Assembly (NCBI GenBank): GCA_012516015.1
Contig: JAAYXG010000278.1
Location: forward strand, 1 to 8,616
From: Lysobacteraceae bacterium
Lineage (GTDB): Bacteria; Pseudomonadota; Gammaproteobacteria; Steroidobacterales; Steroidobacteraceae
DNA length: 8,616 nucleotides
Reading direction: 5' to 3'
The notes beneath the pieces are model-generated. The model saw only the letters and a program-made list of their open reading frames with translations. It had not been told where the DNA came from and searched no databases. The position numbers and the translations under genes are program-made. Of this stretch, positions 6,103 to 8,616 are shown one piece after another; positions within the stretch are counted from its first letter, which is position 1, and every line of letters starts with the position of its first letter.

Positions 6103-8409
6103 CTATTCATGACCTGAAGCGACGCGCTCTACGGTCACGGCCGTCGCAATCGCCGTGGCCGGCACGTCGCTGACGAGTGCCTTCGATATCTCGAAGGCCC
6201 CGGTTGCGCGTATGTCCGCCGACGAGGACCCGATCATCACATCGATGCGTCCAGGTTCGACGCGCCACTGTCGATCGAGACCGAATAGCGCGAGCTGCCG
6301 AGGGTTCAGCCGGAAGCTCACGCGCTGCGCTTCGCCAGGTGAAAGTGTGACTCGTTTGAAGCCGCGCAGTTCCATTACCGGCCTCGCGACCGAGGCGACG
6401 GGATCGCGGACATACAGTTGCACGACCTCATCGCCTGCAACCGAGCCGCTGTTGCGGACCGTCACGGCAATCGTCACCTCCTCGTCCGCAGCCACGCGTT
6501 CGCGATCGATGTCGAGGTTCGAGTAGTCGAACGTCGTGTAGCTCAGCCCGTGGCCGAAGGGGAACAGCGGCGTGATCGGCTGATCCATGTAGCGTGCCGT
6601 GTCCTTGCTCAAGTCCGGATCCGCGGGGCGTCCCGTCGGGTTTCCCGCGTAAAACAAGGGAACGGCGCCGCTCGCGCGCGGAAATGCGGCGGGCAGTCGT
6701 CCCCCGGGCGATACCTTCCCGAAGACGACATCGGCGATCGCTGGACCGGCCTCGACGCCGAGCATCCATGTCTCGAGTATGGCGGGCGCATGCTCTGCAA
6801 GCCAAGGCATCGCAAGCGGGCGGCCGTTCGCCAGCACGACGACGACTGGCTTGCCCGTCGCGAGCACTTCGCGCGCGAGCTCGAGTTGACTTGCCGGAAT
6901 GCCGATGTCGGCTCTGCTGCGAGCCTCGCCGCTCAAGTCGAAATGCTCTCCTATCACGAGCACGGTCGCATCGGCGGACTCGACGAGCTCGACCGCCGCA
7001 GCGATGCCCGACGTGTCGTCATTCCGCGGATCGGCGCCCGCGGCGTACGCGATCTCGAGTCCTTTCGGTGCCGCGCGCTCGAATCCTTGCAGAATCGTCA
7101 CGACCTCTTCCGCTCGACCCTGGGCGCGCCAAGAGCCGAGCATCGACAGTCCGTCGCTCGCGAGCGCGCCGACGACGGCAAGCTTGCGAAGATTCTCCGC
7201 CCGCAGCGGCAGCACACCGCCTTCGTTCTTCAGCAGGACGATCGATTCTCGCGCCACACTGCGCGCGAGCTCGCGATGTCGAGGCGCGAGCAACGATCGC
7301 TTCTCGCGGCGCACATCGTGATATTGCATCGGGCGATCGAAGAGTCCGAGCGCTTCCTTCGCGTGCAATAGACGCAAAACGGCCTCATCGAGCAGCTTCA
7401 CGAGATCGGGATCCTTCTCGAGTGCACTCTTTAGATCCTGCTCGTAGATCGCACCGACCATGTCCATGTCGACGCTCGCCTGCAAGGCAAGACTCGCGGC
7501 GGCGCTGCGGTCGGCGGCTACACCGTGCGCGAGCAACTCGGCGATCGCGTTCCAGTCGCTGATCAGCACGCCTTGATAACCCCATTGCTCTCGCAGCAGC
7601 GTACGCGCGAGCGCCCGATTTGCCGTCGTCGGCACGCCGCCGATGTCATTGAACGCGGACATGAACGAAGCGGCGCCTGCCTTCGCAGCGGCGTAGAACG
7701 GCGGCAAGTACACCTCGTGGAGCGTGCGCTCGGAAATATCCGCGGAGTTGTAGTCGCGCCCGCCGATTGCCGCGCCATAGGCACCGAAGTGCTTAGCCGT
7801 CGCCATGATCGTGTCCGGTCGTGATAGATCCGCGCCCTGATAACCGCGCACCTGCGCGATGGCGAGTTGCGCGCCGAGATACGGATCTTCTCCGGCGCCT
7901 TCGACGATCCGTCCCCACCGCGGATCGCGTGCGATATCGATCATCGGCGCGAAAGTCCAATGCAATCCCGCGGACGAGGCTTCGACGGCGGCGACACGCG
8001 CGGCCGCCTCGATGCTCTCGGGCCTCCACGTGCTCGCCATCGCCACCGGGACGGGGAAAATCGTTCGATAGCCGTGTACGACGTCCATTGCGAACAGCAG
8101 CGGTATGCCGAGGCGCGACTCCTCGACCGCGACCTTCTGCAGCTTCGCAAGCGGCTCGGCACCGGCGACGTGCAGATAGGAACCCACCTGCCCGGCTCGT
8201 ACGCGCTCCAACTCCGCGTCATCGAGGCGCGAATTCAGCGCCTTGCTCCGACCGCCCGCGCGCTGCACGAGCTGTCCGAGCTTCTCCTCGAGCGTCATCT
8301 TCTGGAGCAGAGTCTCGGCACGCCATGCGGTTTGCGCATCCGCGTGTCCGACGAATAGAGAGACGCAGCCGATGCTCGCCATCAGCGCGGCGCGAGGAAA
8401 GTTCGCCAA
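6103..8409 (-). CDS. bglX: Exported GH3 beta-glucosidase (BglX type)
   Basis: The 768-aa protein has a signal peptide ending near HADA/Q (residues 21-26) and the full three-domain BglX layout. The barrel (about 30-360) contains RDPRWGRIVEGAGEDPYLG (161-179), KHFGAYG (206-212) and the nucleophile Asp285 in GVLISDWN. The alpha/beta sandwich (about 385-600) has GEARSR, where Glu495 is the likely acid/base. The fibronectin III-like C-terminal domain (about 635-745) includes PFGHGLSYTTF just before it. It should remove glucose from the non-reducing end of beta-glucosides in the periplasm. The start is TTG: a TGA stop lies two codons upstream in frame, and GGGGGTG (8419-8413) gives a Shine-Dalgarno. 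ATG 8382 (residue 10) is the alternative, with no clear Shine-Dalgarno and a shortened signal. It is first of the pair with the SMP-30 gene. Confidence 0.95.
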   Translation of the reverse strand: MANFPRAALMASIGCVSLFVGHADAQTAWRAETLLQKMTLEEKLGQLVQRAGGRSKALNSRLDDAELERVRAGQVGSYLHVAGAEPLAKLQKVAVEESRLGIPLLFAMDVVHGYRTIFPVPVAMASTWRPESIEAAARVAAVEASSAGLHWTFAPMIDIARDPRWGRIVEGAGEDPYLGAQLAIAQVRGYQGADLSRPDTIMATAKHFGAYGAAIGGRDYNSADISERTLHEVYLPPFYAAAKAGAASFMSAFNDIGGVPTTANRALARTLLREQWGYQGVLISDWNAIAELLAHGVAADRSAAASLALQASVDMDMVGAIYEQDLKSALEKDPDLVKLLDEAVLRLLHAKEALGLFDRPMQYHDVRREKRSLLAPRHRELARSVARESIVLLKNEGGVLPLRAENLRKLAVVGALASDGLSMLGSWRAQGRAEEVVTILQGFERAAPKGLEIAYAAGADPRNDDTSGIAAAVELVESADATVLVIGEHFDLSGEARSRADIGIPASQLELAREVLATGKPVVVVLANGRPLAMPWLAEHAPAILETWMLGVEAGPAIADVVFGKVSPGGRLPAAFPRASGAVPLFYAGNPTGRPADPDLSKDTARYMDQPITPLFPFGHGLSYTTFDYSNLDIDRERVAADEEVTIAVTVRNSGSVAGDEVVQLYVRDPVASVARPVMELRGFKRVTLSPGEAQRVSFRLNPRQLALFGLDRQWRVEPGRIDVMIGSSSADIRATGAFEISKALVSDVPATAIATAVTVERVASGHE

Positions 8410-8439
8410 GCTTCACCCCCAAGTGAGGTTCTTGTTGTT

Positions 8440-8467
8440 GCGCGCCAATGTAAACGTCCGGGCGCGC
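8440..8467 (-). promoter_or_regulatory. Inverted repeat with TGTAAACG half-site upstream of the GH3 gene
   Basis: GCGCGCC (8440-8446) and GGCGCGC (8461-8467) are perfect complements around a 14-base centre holding TGTAAACG (8449-8456). That octamer resembles one half of LacI-family operators common before sugar-use genes, but the second half is missing. It lies about 30 bp before the start codon. It could be an operator or leader hairpin, and chance is quite possible. Confidence 0.3.
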
Positions 8468-8521
8468 GGTGTCACGCATCCGGCCTGACCAACCGCTTAC
8501 GGAGACAAGACCGTATCCCAT

Positions 8522-8537
8522 GGCGCAAACTTGCGCC
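8522..8537. promoter_or_regulatory. Palindrome GGCGCAA-AC-TTGCGCC upstream of the GH3 gene
   Basis: A perfect 7+7 inverted repeat with a two-base centre, about 115 bp upstream of the GH3 start. On the plus strand CTTCTTTTTCC follows, giving a terminator shape, but no plus-strand gene ends nearby. As double-stranded DNA it could be a dimeric repressor or activator site for the GH3/SMP-30 operon. Confidence 0.35.
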
Positions 8538-8616
8538 CTTCTTTTTCCGCAACACTCGAGGGTATTCGTGAACGGAATTCGAACGAGCACGGCGATTGGG
8601 TCGTTGATGGTGGGTC

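Noticed and set aside
5007..6110. Longer SMP-30 start at 6110
   Set aside because: It would put 24 polar residues before the lipoprotein signal and overlap the GH3 gene. AGGAGG at 6043-6048 points to ATG 6038.
6418..7562. Plus-strand frames of over 300 aa (6418-7371, 6594-7562)
   Set aside because: They are antisense to the GH3 gene, whose catalytic motifs are intact. They are Arg-rich shadow frames.
8522..8547. Intrinsic terminator on the plus strand
   Set aside because: The hairpin plus T run has the right shape, but no plus-strand gene leads into it here. It is listed as a palindrome instead.
8219..8590. 123-aa minus-strand frame upstream of and overlapping the GH3 start
   Set aside because: It overlaps the GH3 gene in another frame and shows no recognisable domain.

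Overview
This is a GC-rich (about 60-65% by eye) proteobacterial chromosome segment with tightly spaced genes on both strands. The gene families, exported lipoproteins, a cyclic-di-GMP-I riboswitch and a short Cys-containing family I associate with gammaproteobacteria suggest a gammaproteobacterium near the Xanthomonadales/Nevskiales/Steroidobacter group. That placement is an inference. I see no mobile element, CRISPR array, tRNA or rRNA.

Layout. Positions 1-1044 (+) hold the 3' part of gltD, the small subunit of glutamate synthase, followed by a hairpin that overlaps its stop codon. Positions 1291-1647 (+) encode a 118-aa Cys-containing conserved hypothetical protein. Positions 1732-2592 (+) encode an exported methyltransferase-like protein. 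This gene converges on a minus-strand lipoprotein gene (3352-2795) that has a Pro/Ala/Glu stalk and one fibronectin type III domain. The 200 bp between the two carries an unusual symmetric structure: heptamer G-rich repeats, a long hairpin, a pure pyrimidine tract, then the complementary C-rich heptamers.

The most interesting part is the leader of the lipoprotein gene. A cyclic-di-GMP-I (GEMM) aptamer lies on the minus strand at about 3592-3505. The ATG of a 53-codon reading frame follows directly after it, and that frame ends in an ATGA overlap with the lipoprotein start codon. A nested hairpin (3414-3359) can hide the lipoprotein Shine-Dalgarno sequence. Together these suggest that a surface lipoprotein is controlled by c-di-GMP at translation, possibly through a coupled leader ORF.

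Positions 3600-4031 are lower in GC and hold nothing I recognise. Two plus-strand genes follow: a DUF4112 membrane protein (4032-4514) and a small, very hydrophilic protein (4630-4926). The right end is a minus-strand pair, transcribed right to left: an exported GH3 beta-glucosidase (8409-6103, TTG start) and an SMP-30/gluconolactonase-family lipoprotein (6038-5007). They are probably one operon for breaking down glucosides and handling sugar lactones in the periplasm. Short inverted repeats upstream of the GH3 gene are possible control sites.
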